Shown here one piece after another: positions 1 through 10,700 of a stretch of 64,000 nt of DNA. The translations under genes and the position numbers were made by a program. This DNA is from Chitinophagales bacterium (GTDB lineage Bacteria; Bacteroidota; Bacteroidia; Chitinophagales; Chitinophagaceae), in NCBI GenBank assembly GCA_015655015.1, contig JAATFV010000209.1:1-64000 (forward strand), read 5' to 3'. Under the pieces are notes generated by a model. That model was not told the origin of the DNA, did no database searches, and saw only the letters and a list, made by a program, of their open reading frames with translations. Each line of letters starts with the position of its first letter. Positions within the stretch are counted from its first letter, which is position 1.

Positions 1-2
1 CA

Positions 3-1796
3 GGAACAGCTAACCTTGCAGCCGGAAAAACGATCAGCGTGAGCGCAAATGGGTTTAACTCAGGCGGGTTGCTCTTCAGGAATTTCACACAGGCAGGATC
101 AGGCACAGCACAGAACATTACCACAACAGGCACCAGTTACATACAGTATGGCAGCAATGCCTCGTTTGCCGCACCGGTAACCTCCTCAAGCCCGGGCTTA
201 TTTTTTAATGGCTGTATTTTCAACAGCTCCGTCAATTGCACGAAAACAGGCCCCTCAAACGATCAAAGCCAGGGGAATAATATATTCAACGGCCCCGGTA
301 CGTTTACCAATACCGGAACAGGGTATTTATTAATGACCGCAAGCACCCCCGACGCCTATAATGATAACGTCTCCTTTGTACAAAACGGGACAGGCCCCGT
401 CTATCCTAATTACAATAACAACAGCACCTATTCAGGCAGCCTGACCGTCACCTCTCCCGCTGCCACCGCCGTCACCTTTGGCGCAGGCAACGGTACGGCT
501 GCTTTATCAGGTTCAGGCGGCCAGACCATTAACGCAACAGGCAGCACCCCCGCCCCTGTCTTCACCAGGCTCGTGATCAATGACGGCAGCAACGTTACAC
601 TCAACACCCCTGTCAATGTATCCGTCAACCTGGCACTGACCGCAGGCCTGCTGAATACCACAACGACCAATATCCTGACCATGATGAACGGCTCTTCCAC
701 CGCAGCCGGCAACGCCTTGTCCACCAGTTATGTCAATGGACCCATGCGTTACAGAAAATCCAGCGGAGGGGTCAGCACCCTGAACTTTCCCATCGGAAAA
801 GGCGGCGATTGCCGGCCTGTCATACTTACCGTAAATCATACCAGTGGAAATTTGTATACTTACCAGGCGGAATTATTCGATGCCAGCGCCGCTGCCCTGG
901 GCTATACCCTTCCCCCAAGCGTCGACGTCGTTTCCGCCGTACATTATTATACGATCAGCAGGGTCAACTCCGCATCCGTCAGCCAGCCAACGCTTGAATT
1001 AAGCGGGAACCAAACTATACAGGTATTCTTCGGAGCCAATGATATTGCCACCGATGGGGCCACCCTCACCGTCGTAAAGAACACCTATAATAACCTCACC
1101 AAATGGATAGACATCGGGGGCTTCGGAGGTCCATCATACAGTGCCGGCGCCAACCTGACGGGCAGCATTACCTCCACCTCTTCACCCACCGCCTTTAATT
1201 CATTCTCTACTTTTGCCCTGGGCAATAAAATAGGCGGGAACAACATATTACCGGTGGGACTGCTTCACTTCAGGGCCTTACCCGATAATAACCAGGTCGA
1301 CCTGGGCTGGACTACTTCCACGGAATCCAATAACAGCTACTTCACCGTCGAAAGAAGCAAAGACGGTGTGAATTTCGAAGCCGTACGACAGATCAGCTCG
1401 GCGGCTTTGAACGGCAATAGCAGCGCTCCGTTAAATTATACGGCACAGGATCCGAACCCCTATGCCGGCATCAGCTTCTACCGCTTGAAACAAACCGATC
1501 TGGACGGCAACGCAACCTACTCCGTTGTCATATCGGTCAGCTTTGATAAAAAGAATGTTATTTCAGCCTATCCCAATCCATCAAAAGGCACCCTCTATAT
1601 CAGCGGAGCCGCCAACGAAACCAGCTTAAAAATAGAATGGTTTGATATCAGCGGAAGATCCCTGTTACAGCAAATAGTACCGGTACAGGGCGGGTTGGCT
1701 ATGCTCAATACCCAATTTAACAATGGAATTTATCTGTTGAAGATCACGGCTTCGGATGGGAGTGTTAAGCTGCAAAATGTGATCATTATGAAGTAA
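3..1796 (+). CDS. T9SS type A sorted surface protein, 5'-truncated by the window edge
   Basis: The frame is open back to base 3, so the start lies outside the window and about 597 residues are visible. The body is rich in Gly, Thr, Asn and Ser, as in repetitive cell-surface beta-strand proteins of Bacteroidota. A fibronectin/Ig-like segment (roughly residues 415-500 of the visible part) has the motif series LGWTTSTESNNSYFTVERS. The last ~80 residues begin with AYPNP and end in a short basic tail (VIIMK), the typical type A C-terminal sorting domain that directs cargo to T9SS and the outer surface. The large N-terminal part cannot be assigned a specific function. The sorting-domain call is strong; the adhesin-like role is inference. 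Confidence 0.85.
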   Translation, partial: GTANLAAGKTISVSANGFNSGGLLFRNFTQAGSGTAQNITTTGTSYIQYGSNASFAAPVTSSSPGLFFNGCIFNSSVNCTKTGPSNDQSQGNNIFNGPGTFTNTGTGYLLMTASTPDAYNDNVSFVQNGTGPVYPNYNNNSTYSGSLTVTSPAATAVTFGAGNGTAALSGSGGQTINATGSTPAPVFTRLVINDGSNVTLNTPVNVSVNLALTAGLLNTTTTNILTMMNGSSTAAGNALSTSYVNGPMRYRKSSGGVSTLNFPIGKGGDCRPVILTVNHTSGNLYTYQAELFDASAAALGYTLPPSVDVVSAVHYYTISRVNSASVSQPTLELSGNQTIQVFFGANDIATDGATLTVVKNTYNNLTKWIDIGGFGGPSYSAGANLTGSITSTSSPTAFNSFSTFALGNKIGGNNILPVGLLHFRALPDNNQVDLGWTTSTESNNSYFTVERSKDGVNFEAVRQISSAALNGNSSAPLNYTAQDPNPYAGISFYRLKQTDLDGNATYSVVISVSFDKKNVISAYPNPSKGTLYISGAANETSLKIEWFDISGRSLLQQIVPVQGGLAMLNTQFNNGIYLLKITASDGSVKLQNVIIMK

Positions 1797-2049
1797 CTCG
1801 GCCTTTCCGCAAGCCGGCGATAAAACCATCCACACGGCTTTGGATATTGTCACAGAAGATACAGCTATTACAGAAGCTCCTCCTCTCTGCAACAACGTTT
1901 AAACAGCCCTTCGTGCATACCTTCCAAATGTGCTGAGCTTCTGGTATATGCACTGGCATCGGCAAGTCCCGGCTGGAAGGCAAGGCAGCCCTTCGGTAAG
2001 CCCGGCAAAAATACTTATAAATTACGCAGCGTTATAGAAATGGACAATT

Positions 2050-2784
2050 TTATATGACTATCGTACCTTTATAAAGGTAATCCCTTACATCTTCCAGGCG
2101 ATCATCGTTTATCTTCCAAAGATAAATGTCGCTGTTTATTAATTCAAGTTCCCCAGCTTTATTTTTAAGTATGTAGGCTTCTAAAGTTTCCCCATTCACC
2201 TTATATCCAAGGTGTTTCGTAGATACAATATTTTCATTATAAACATCTCTTATATAGCCATCCCTTATCAACTCACAGCTTTTATTCCATTTTTGCAAAA
2301 TCGATTTCGATACCCGTATAACACCAGGAATTTTATCAATATGTTGCCAGTCCCCATTAGCATAGGCAGCGGCCCATTCATTAATTCCAATTAAATAACT
2401 AAACCCATAAATTATTCTAAAATATTTATAAATCCCGAAAGAGAGCTCTTTAAGAGAAAAAGATTTCTCTACAGGCAAGACCAATGTTATCAGAATTGGG
2501 CGGCTAATATTAAATTCTATTCCCACGCGACGTTTAGAACCTTTTACACTTTCATCATCAAAAGAAAAATGGACAATCTCATTCCATCGCTGTTTGGTTA
2601 ATTTCGATTTTATTGTCTCAATTTCACCATATTTAATTTCATATCGCTCATTGTAATATCCAGCATAATTAAATTCGACATTTATTTTATTAAAGTATTC
2701 AATAAGGTAATTGAATAATGCTTTCGTTAAATCTCGATCGAAATCAAAACAATAAAGAACATAACATTTGCTATCAATAATCAT
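2050..2784 (-). CDS. Candidate immunity protein to the adjacent broken Rhs toxin tip (unknown family)
   Basis: This 244-residue protein has no signal peptide and no transmembrane segment, so it is probably cytoplasmic. I do not recognise its family. It is rich in Ile, Lys, Asn and Tyr, and its DNA is clearly more AT-rich than the flanking genes, as is common for horizontally acquired toxin/immunity cassettes. It begins 94 bases after the end of the Rhs-toxin reading frame on the same strand, the usual place for an immunity gene. That placement and the composition are the only reasons for the immunity call. The ATG at 2784 is the first start in the frame. It could instead be an unrelated accessory gene. 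Confidence 0.55.
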   Translation of the reverse strand: MIIDSKCYVLYCFDFDRDLTKALFNYLIEYFNKINVEFNYAGYYNERYEIKYGEIETIKSKLTKQRWNEIVHFSFDDESVKGSKRRVGIEFNISRPILITLVLPVEKSFSLKELSFGIYKYFRIIYGFSYLIGINEWAAAYANGDWQHIDKIPGVIRVSKSILQKWNKSCELIRDGYIRDVYNENIVSTKHLGYKVNGETLEAYILKNKAGELELINSDIYLWKINDDRLEDVRDYLYKGTIVI

Positions 2785-2878
2785 TTCAGGAAAAATTTTA
2801 CTAATTATTTTTTTATCTATGTAGTAATCCTATCGAGAATGGCTTAATGACCTCTACACTGCCTTCTATCCCGTTCCT

Positions 2879-3872
2879 TTACATAAAGAAAAAATTTCTG
2901 TTATAAAGCTTCATTTCAACATCCGTTTTAGACATTACTTCAAACGCCTTAACTGTTCCATCTTTAAAAAGCACACCAACATCAGGTCTGGGTCCCCACT
3001 TAAATGCTCCACTACCTAATATTTTTTTATAGCCTAAATCATAAGTGACTCTTTCTACATTGGGATTTAGTGCATAACGCCAAGCAATTAACCTTGAAGT
3101 GAAAGCATGCCCCAGAGTGCTTGTAGTCTAGGCTGCTCCAAGGATTTTTCTTTCAGCATTTGCTATTTTAAATTCACCTACCCCTAAGAAATAATCCAGT
3201 GGTCCAATTCCATCACTTTCTATAGCATCGGAAGGTGCACTCCCAACTCCAAATGCATGTTTTAGCGATGTAAACATTATACCGCTACTTACACCTTTTG
3301 GATTAGCTCGGTCGTTTGATGCACCAATAACTTCACTTTCTGAATTAGCGCCAGTCCCAGGATCATTGATTTGCGCTGTTTGCTTATATCCCCATCCTCC
3401 TTGCAAACCACTTACGAATTCTCCTTTGATATTAATCGTGTAATTAAACGCAGTACTCTTATCTATCCACCAACCATGATTAGTTGCACTCGAAGTATTT
3501 GAATAAATATTGATCTGACCAGATCGATCTCGTGCATTGCTGCTATATCTGTAACTAAAATCTCCTTTATCCAAAAATGCGGAAGCGACCGATCCGGCTT
3601 TTGCCGAGCCATCATTATTATAGCCTACCCAACTGTAATCACTAATATGTCCGCTATTATCTTTCGAAGGAGCCCATTCTAATCCATCCTGATCTACTCC
3701 ATCAATCGGTCTGTTCATCGCAAAGGGATAAGGGCTCCAACCTGGATAACTGGCTGCCAGCGGATCAACTGACAAGAATTTACCAATACGAGGATCATAA
3801 ATCCTCATTCCATAATCCTGCTGATCGCCTACTCCTTCCACCTCATTATCATTCTCCTTTCCATTAAACCCA
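2879..3872 (-). pseudogene. Orphan Rhs core tip with nuclease-like toxin end, interrupted by an in-frame TAG
   Basis: Reading from about 3872 leftward gives an Rhs core ending (GFNGKENDNE, then YGMRIYDPRIGKFLSVDP, then DGVDQDGLEW) with no upstream Rhs repeats and no proper start. The frame hits a single TAG at 3128-3130. The same frame then continues for 82 more codons to TAA at 2879-2881. That last part contains NPNVERVTYDLGY, RPDVGVLFKDG and FEVMSKTD, motifs known from polymorphic-toxin C-termini and compatible with a PD-(D/E)XK-type nuclease fold. The continuity of frame across the TAG suggests a recent nonsense mutation or, less likely, readthrough. The canonical DPxG of the core is DQDG here. 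An internal ATG at 3841 could start a short product without a secretion signal. I treat it as a displaced, inactivated toxin tip. Confidence 0.75.
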
Positions 3873-3873
3873 T

Positions 3874-4113
3874 ATCACCGCTTTGGCTCAGCAGCTCGCC
3901 CAACAGCCCCAGATGGGTACACCGCTCGGGCATGATTGTTTTAAAATACGTATGGCGATTACCGCTAAAGGCAAAGGCAAGTCCGGCGGCGCAAGAGTGA
4001 TCACCCATGTACAGGTCACCAAAGAACACATCTTTCTGCTCTCCATCTATGATAAATCCGAAGCGGAGAACATTGCCGATAAAGAACTCCTGGGCAGATT
4101 AAAAAACTTGTAG
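3874..4113 (+). pseudogene. RelE/ParE-family toxin gene, 5'-truncated
   Basis: The visible peptide contains QMGTPLGHDCFKIRMAI, KGKGKSGGARVITHV and FLLSIYDKSEAENI, which match the C-terminal two thirds of a Bacteroidota family of RelE-like mRNA-interferase toxins about 105-115 residues long. Roughly the first 30-35 codons are missing: the frame meets a stop just upstream, inside the start of the opposing Rhs fragment, so the two fragments abut at about 3872-3882. A TTG at 3883 is the only possible start and is probably not used. No antitoxin gene is visible on either side. This is best read as the remnant of a toxin-antitoxin locus cut by arrival of the Rhs cassette. Confidence 0.7.
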
Positions 4114-4136
4114 TAAGGACTGTACCTGTAAAAAAT

Positions 4137-4170
4137 AAATGCGGGCCGACGATAGACCGACCACGCATTT
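4137..4170 (-). terminator. Terminator-like hairpin after the giant Rhs operon
   Basis: AAATGCG (4137-4143) pairs with CGCATTT (4164-4170), with further partial GGCCG/CGACC pairing inside. Read on the minus strand the stem is followed by ATTTTTTAC, fitting factor-independent termination of the leftward operon that ends at 4222. It could also stop transcripts from the plus-strand RelE remnant. Confidence 0.6.
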
Positions 4171-4221
4171 ACTATCTATTATTTACCAGATAAACTTTCC
4201 AATATTCGGAAAAACATGCAA

Positions 4222-4695
4222 TCAACTCAATTGACTAATCAATTTCCCTAAGTAGTCTCGACCAGCTAATTCCTGCCACTTGCCAGAATTTTTTAACCTC
4301 ACTAATTCTTCAACAAGTGGCTTTCGTAACTCCCAATTAGCAAGGCTGCTTTTACAAATATGCACGAAGTTAAATCGATGCAAATAGTCTTCTTCATTGG
4401 AGGTTAGATAGTCAATAAAAATGTGATCATTAGGATCAGTTATTTTTTCTCCCGTAATTAAGCATCTCCGATTGTCAGGCCTTATTCTCTCAACAAATAA
4501 ATTTGCATATTTTTTTGCGACCTCTCCTAATTTATGACGATTTAAGCAATCTAAGTGAAAGTTGTCATCATTGAAAAAGAATAATTCATCGTTAATGTTT
4601 ATAACAAAAGCAGGGAAACAATAATATTGATCGCCCTCTTTTATTGTTAAGCCGCAAATCGGGCACGTTGACTTACCTAATAATAAAATGCTCAT
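4222..4695 (-). CDS. Zinc-finger-like small protein, candidate immunity protein for the 3302-residue Rhs toxin
   Basis: The 157-residue protein carries a Cys-Pro-Ile-Cys knuckle at residues 11-14 and a His-Leu-Asp-Cys at 47-50, a pattern suggesting a treble-clef-type zinc site. There is no signal peptide or membrane segment, so a cytoplasmic location is expected. The C-terminal half is helical and ends in a basic/Leu-rich segment. The gene starts 10 bases after the stop of the giant Rhs gene and is the last gene of the operon, where immunity genes of polymorphic toxins sit. Its DNA is more AT-rich than the operon body, like other tip-associated genes. The family is not recognised and the immunity role rests on position. 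Confidence 0.55.
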   Translation of the reverse strand: MSILLLGKSTCPICGLTIKEGDQYYCFPAFVININDELFFFNDDNFHLDCLNRHKLGEVAKKYANLFVERIRPDNRRCLITGEKITDPNDHIFIDYLTSNEEDYLHRFNFVHICKSSLANWELRKPLVEELVRLKNSGKWQELAGRDYLGKLISQLS

Positions 4696-4705
4696 TTTAA
4701 CCTTT

Positions 4706-7700
4706 TTATTTTGGCCTGACAGTGGTTATTTCTCCGCCATGAAGAACATATTGTTTGGATTGACCAAGTTGAGTTAACGCTTTTGCATCTGCCGAACTTG
4801 GAGGGGCAGAAGTTGGATGTGTATGTCCAAATAAGGTTCTTATTTGCCCTTGCTCAAACGTTATCCCCCCAGGGCCACCACTCACTATAGCTCTTTCACC
4901 ATTTGCCAGCGTTACGACCGCATGCTCATTACCTGTAGTAAAGGTAAGCCCCTTCAAGTCATTCATCAAGTCATCAATCTTTTCACCTTTGGCAATGGTT
5001 CTTACGACACTCATTCGCGCACTATTTCCACCCGCACTGCTTAAAACAGAAATATCTGCTTCAATGCCTCCTGCTTTCAATAAACCATAACCTCCTTCAA
5101 CAATACTCAATATACCAGCCGTTAGTTCAGCTCCTTGCTTTATTTTCCCTATAGCATTGTAAACAGGTAAATCTTCTAATAAACCCTTATAATTCTCTTT
5201 ATCATAATTGGTAGCCTCATATCCTTGACTTCTTTCTTTAATATACTCCTTCAATGCCGGATTTGCCGTAGCATACTTCATTAAAGTGGCATAATCCCGA
5301 TCATTTACCGGAATTCCAAGAGCAGTTGATTTTGTAAATCCTGACCGGCTATCCGGGTTCCACGGATAAATTTCTACTGTTTTCTCCTGCGTAGCTTGCC
5401 CCCCATGAGAATAATTCGTGGGCATCCTTATCACATCACTATGCGTATGAACAAAAAACTTGTCCGGCCCATTTGCCTTGATAATCTCTGCTGTGAATGT
5501 CGTCGGCCCACCCATTACTTTTCCATCTGGGCCTATTACAGAACTGGTATAAAAATGGAAATGGATTTCATCCTTCCCGTCCGGGTCAACATTATTAACA
5601 GGATTGTCGGCCGCATACGCATAGGGACTTAACCAGGGCTTGGTGATCCTGTCTATGGAGAACCATCTGCCTCCCCGCGTATCATCCATTCTATTTCCGA
5701 AGTCAATAGTATTTCCGGGGCCACTGATTTCATCGTTTTTCTCTTTTCCATTAAACCCATAACGGTAATTCAAAGAACCAGCTGCAAGATAACTCCTTCC
5801 CGGCATTTGCATACCAAACGGATAATAATCCTGCGCGGAAACCACATCCGCACTGAATGTAGTAACCCCACCTACCGGGGCTAAGGGTATTAACTTATCG
5901 CTGATCGTGGCCAGCGTATTCCCCAGATGATTGGTCAGCTCATATAGCCGGTTCCCCGCATCTTCCGTATGATCATTGGTCCCGTTATACGCATCGCTGG
6001 TTAGCTTCTGACTCGACGGGATCACCACATGCGGTAGCAACATACCCAGCCGGCTGCTTCCATACAGATGCTGTTCCGCCCAGTCCCCTTCTGTCAGCGT
6101 TCCCCCTGCATTGGCCTTATATTGATAGACAGCCAGTACATTGCCCTGGGCATCCCGGACATAGTGGGTAGTGGTCGAAGTGCCATCAGCTACCGTAGAA
6201 GTTTTAGTGATCCTGTTCCCGCCGGGATCATAGGCATAGCCAAGCCCCTGGCTGCCCCCCTTGCTAATGCTCGCCATCTTGCCATATACCGTCCAGTTGA
6301 TCCGTTTCAGATTCTGCGTTTGATCCGCTACCAGATTCCCAATGGCATCATATGTATAATTTTCAGCCGGCTGATCATCGATATCCTGCGGATCGCCCTC
6401 CTGAGCCGGATAATTACCCGCAGGCACAGCGTCATTAATATGCCTTAGTTTGTTATTGAGCAGATGCCCATTGACGTCCCGGTTATAATTATAAGTCAGG
6501 TTGTCCATCGCAAGAGGCCTGCTATTAGCTGTAGTCCCACTACGGAGATATGTCAGGATATTCCCATTGGCGTCATAACTGATTCTTTCTCCGTAATTGC
6601 TAATCGGGTCGGCATCCCATACCCGACCATCTATATGATATCTGTCCATGCCGGTCAGCCTGTTCAACTGATCATAGAAATACCGATACCCTACAGGAAT
6701 ACCACCCTCTAATGGGCTAATCGCATAAGTAGCATTACCGATATTACCGTTGTATAAGTAACTGAGAGAGGTTGCAGGATAAACAGGCCCGCCTACAATC
6801 GCTTTGCCAATGTATATCATTGAAAAGACGGATGCATTAATTCCACCAATAGCGTAATAATCGTCTGCAAAATATCCCAGACTATAGCCAACAGCATCCC
6901 TGCCAACCGGCAAAAATGGATTAGCGCCTCCTGTCAAGTTCATTCCATCAGCACTCATATCCGTGACAGTAGTACTCGTACCCGGTACCCCTACCCCATT
7001 CACCCCTTTGAGCCAGCCCTGTAAAGTATACGCATAGTCAACTCCCTGTACCTTACTCTGCCCCAGCTCCATTCTGGCCAGCGGACCATGTAGATAATAC
7101 CGGTAGGTTGCCTCATTGGTCCAGAGACCGATCTCTCCATAATTCGACCGGCTGCTTAAGGCATTGATCACCCGGTTGTCCGCATCATAGATATACTGGT
7201 AATAGAACTGATCCCATTTCCCATCCTGGTATAAAACTTTATTCACCTTCCCGCTGATCAGGTCATATTCATATTTAATATGCTTGAGCCCGTCGCTATT
7301 CGTGACAAACTGTTTCTCACTATTGACCAATGTCGCATTCTCCTGCACCTGTTCCGACACATTGCCATCGATATCATAATTATAGTAACTGGCAGCCTGC
7401 CTGTTAACGGAGGCGTCGTTCCCGGCAGACAGCAGCGCAGAGGCAGCTACCCGTTTACGGAGGTTGCTCTGAACAAGACCTGCCGGAGCCCATGAAGGCT
7501 TCTCGTCGTAAGCCGTGAGAGTCACCTGCCTGTTAACGCCGGAATTCATCCAGGTTCCAAGAAAATTGTCCAAACGGGCAAGCTCTTCTGCCGGAATAGT
7601 GACACCGACCTTCTCCCCTACTTCTGTGATACGCCCCAGGGCATCATACCGGGTATAGCTGGCGCGATTGGCAGGATTGTTGGCATCCACCACCGCCGGC

Positions 7701-10700
7701 TGCAACTGTTCTGCATTTTGAGAAACAGAAAGGCGCCCGAGCCGGTCATATGCGAAAACAGAAGTCCCTGCATCCGGTGTATGCTGTTGCACCACCTGAT
7801 TGAGGCTATTATACGCATAATTCGTCGCCAGTCCATGATCAGGCACAATGAACCGGCCGGCATATTCTACATAGTTGATCTCTGTCAACGGAGCACCGGT
7901 TGTCACCCAGCTTTCGGCCGGTGCGACGAAATTGTCATTATTATTATTACAGGAAATATCTTTTATGACCGATCCGCTACTCCCATCCATCGGCCAATAC
8001 CCCATTAGTCCGTCCTGATCGGAAGTGGAAAGCGTTTTTGCATAACTGGCAGCCAGCTGACCGACCGTACGGGCTGTACTCCAGATGCGTACCTCATCAA
8101 GCCCTCCCGGCATAAAGCCATATCCCCCCCCGCCTAAATTATAGCTGGGGCTTACATATGTTTTGACGGAGGTAGCACCCGTCATCTGGTACACACCATT
8201 AATGTAAAGAGAGGGCGTCTTATTATTATATACGACGGCGACATGCGTCCATCCACTGATAGCGCCCCTCCAGATCAGCACCGCCGGCACATAATAATCG
8301 GCATGTTCCACCACCGTAACGCCATTCGTACCAACAGAGACCCCCATACCCGCCAGACCCGTTGCAGCATATCCGCCCCAAAAAGGAGAGATGACATAGT
8401 GAAGTCCATGGGTTCCTGCGTACAAATCAGTTGCTTCCCCGGCAAGGGCAACATCGGGCGCCGTAGGATTCACCCAGAATTCTACCGTGAAGGTATTGGT
8501 AACGCTGCGAAGGGCAGCCAGCAGGTTATCCCCAGCCGGGTTAGGGTTCGCGGTTGTATTTAATGAACCCCTGTTCGGTATGGTTACCGCCGTTAATGAA
8601 CTGACGGTATTACTGCAAAAAGAAGGAATGCCCAGACGGCCCCATAGCTGAAGAGGTGTGCCCGTCAGCGCACCAATAGGGCCCAGGCAGGAATTGCGAT
8701 AGTCGGCCGCTATCTCCGCATCCGATGCCACCCGGTTATAAAGCCGAAGATGCCGGATAATGGATACATCCGCCGTCGGCAAGGTAGAAGAACTTCCATC
8801 GATCTCCCAACCGAACGGATAGGGAGGCGCACTGACATCCGGCAGAAGAGTCAGCTTTATTCCATCCAGGTAGACCTGCAGATTACCGCCGGCCAGGCCA
8901 TCGGGGGACTGGACTACCAGGTGCGTCCAGTTCTGCAGGGATTGCCGGGAAGGCAGATTCGCAACGACCTGGTTGGTTAAGGTAAGAGTGGTTCCGGCCC
9001 CCGAAGGGTCCGGTTGCAGCGAGTACATCTCGACCCAGATCCGGCTGCTGACAATCGCCACCTGGTACATATATTTATTATCCGGTGTGACGATACGCAA
9101 TTGACGGGTGGAAGTTCCGTCTGTACTATACAGCCACATCTCCATTGACAGGGCAGTATTATTCTGAAGAGCGGTGCTCAGATCATTGAATATCGTTGGC
9201 TGGTCAGTGACGATGCCGGAGGGAAACACCGGACAGGAAGAAGGGTCCTGGACGGGCAACTGCTCAACATCCGCTATCTGCTGGTCGGAAAGAAGATGGA
9301 CCCCCTCCGGAGGAACAGTCTTTACCAGGTTGCCGCTCTGATCGTAATAGTAAAGAGTATAATGATACTCATACTGGTTGCCCTGGACTTTCGCAGATGC
9401 CTGATTACTCAGGCATTTAGAGATATACGCATTCCGGAAAGTCGCCCTCACCTCATTGATATATAAGGTATATTCCTGTCCCGACTTGTAATACACTCCC
9501 TGCAGGAGATTGGCGCTGCAGGAAAAAAAGTCATTGAGGAGCGTCGGAGACTGGGGCTTATCATATAATAAGACGGCTGCATTCAACGGACATTGCGTAG
9601 CGTAATCGGCATAATCGCTATAGGATAAGGGATAGCCCAGTTGATGGTTGAGATAGTTCGTATACAGCAGCCTGTATAATTTTGTGTCCGGCTGAACATT
9701 GGGATACACACCTGTGAAAGCGGTTGCAAGCACCGCTACCTGGCTGCAGGTCTTATAAGAAACAACTCCCGTGCTGCCACTACCGGGATTAGGTACTACA
9801 AAAGCTACCGGCAGAATAGCCGGGTTAGCCAGGTAAGGATTGGCACACCCGCCGGCAATACGCGCCTGCAGATCACTTAACTGGGCATCCGTCAACAGAT
9901 AGTCATCTCCCAACTGCTGTTGAAGATAGGAAGAGAAAGTGCCGCTGCCGTTCCAGGCGCTCTGAAAAGCGGTAAGATTAGGGCCGATATTAGTATAGAT
10001 ATCCGGTGTAAGACTAGTAACGTTCGGGTCCGTTGAATACGGTACTTTATCATAAGGATATACATTGCTCAGCAGGTCAGGACTAAATCCCTGCTGTACG
10101 AGGGAAGAACCTACTATAGCAGTGAATACCTCACTGAAGGAATGATAACCGTTGGACGCCGTGACGCCGGCAGGCAGAGTGCTGACGATGTTCAGCGATA
10201 CACCTTGCTGGGAAGCATACTGCAGATAGGCGGCCGACACCTGGGCCAGATTGCCTGCCAGGTTTGTCAGAACGGTATTACTCAGGGTGGACGAACTCAG
10301 GGACGGAAATTCCTGATCCCTCACGGATGTCAGCATACTCAACCATGCAGCCTGTTGCGTAGTCAGATTATCCATAGCCGCCTGCAACATAGCGGCTACA
10401 GACTGGGCTGTTGATTGGGCCTGAGTACTGGCATTCGCACTATTCCTTTCGCAAACCACGTAGTCCTGCATATCGATATAATCGTTGAACACGCGGTCCT
10501 TGGACTGGTACAGTGCATAATTGGGATTAGACGTACAGAGAGAGGATGGAGACGGCACCGGTAATACACATACCGGCGGAACGTTTTCCATACTAAAGGA
10601 ATATTGAAGAGTAGGGCATGCCGTTTGCGGGTTGGCACCACCCGGGGCCAGGTCGAATTCAAAAAATTGACCCAGCGGTGCTTCACTCTGGCCTGCAGGT

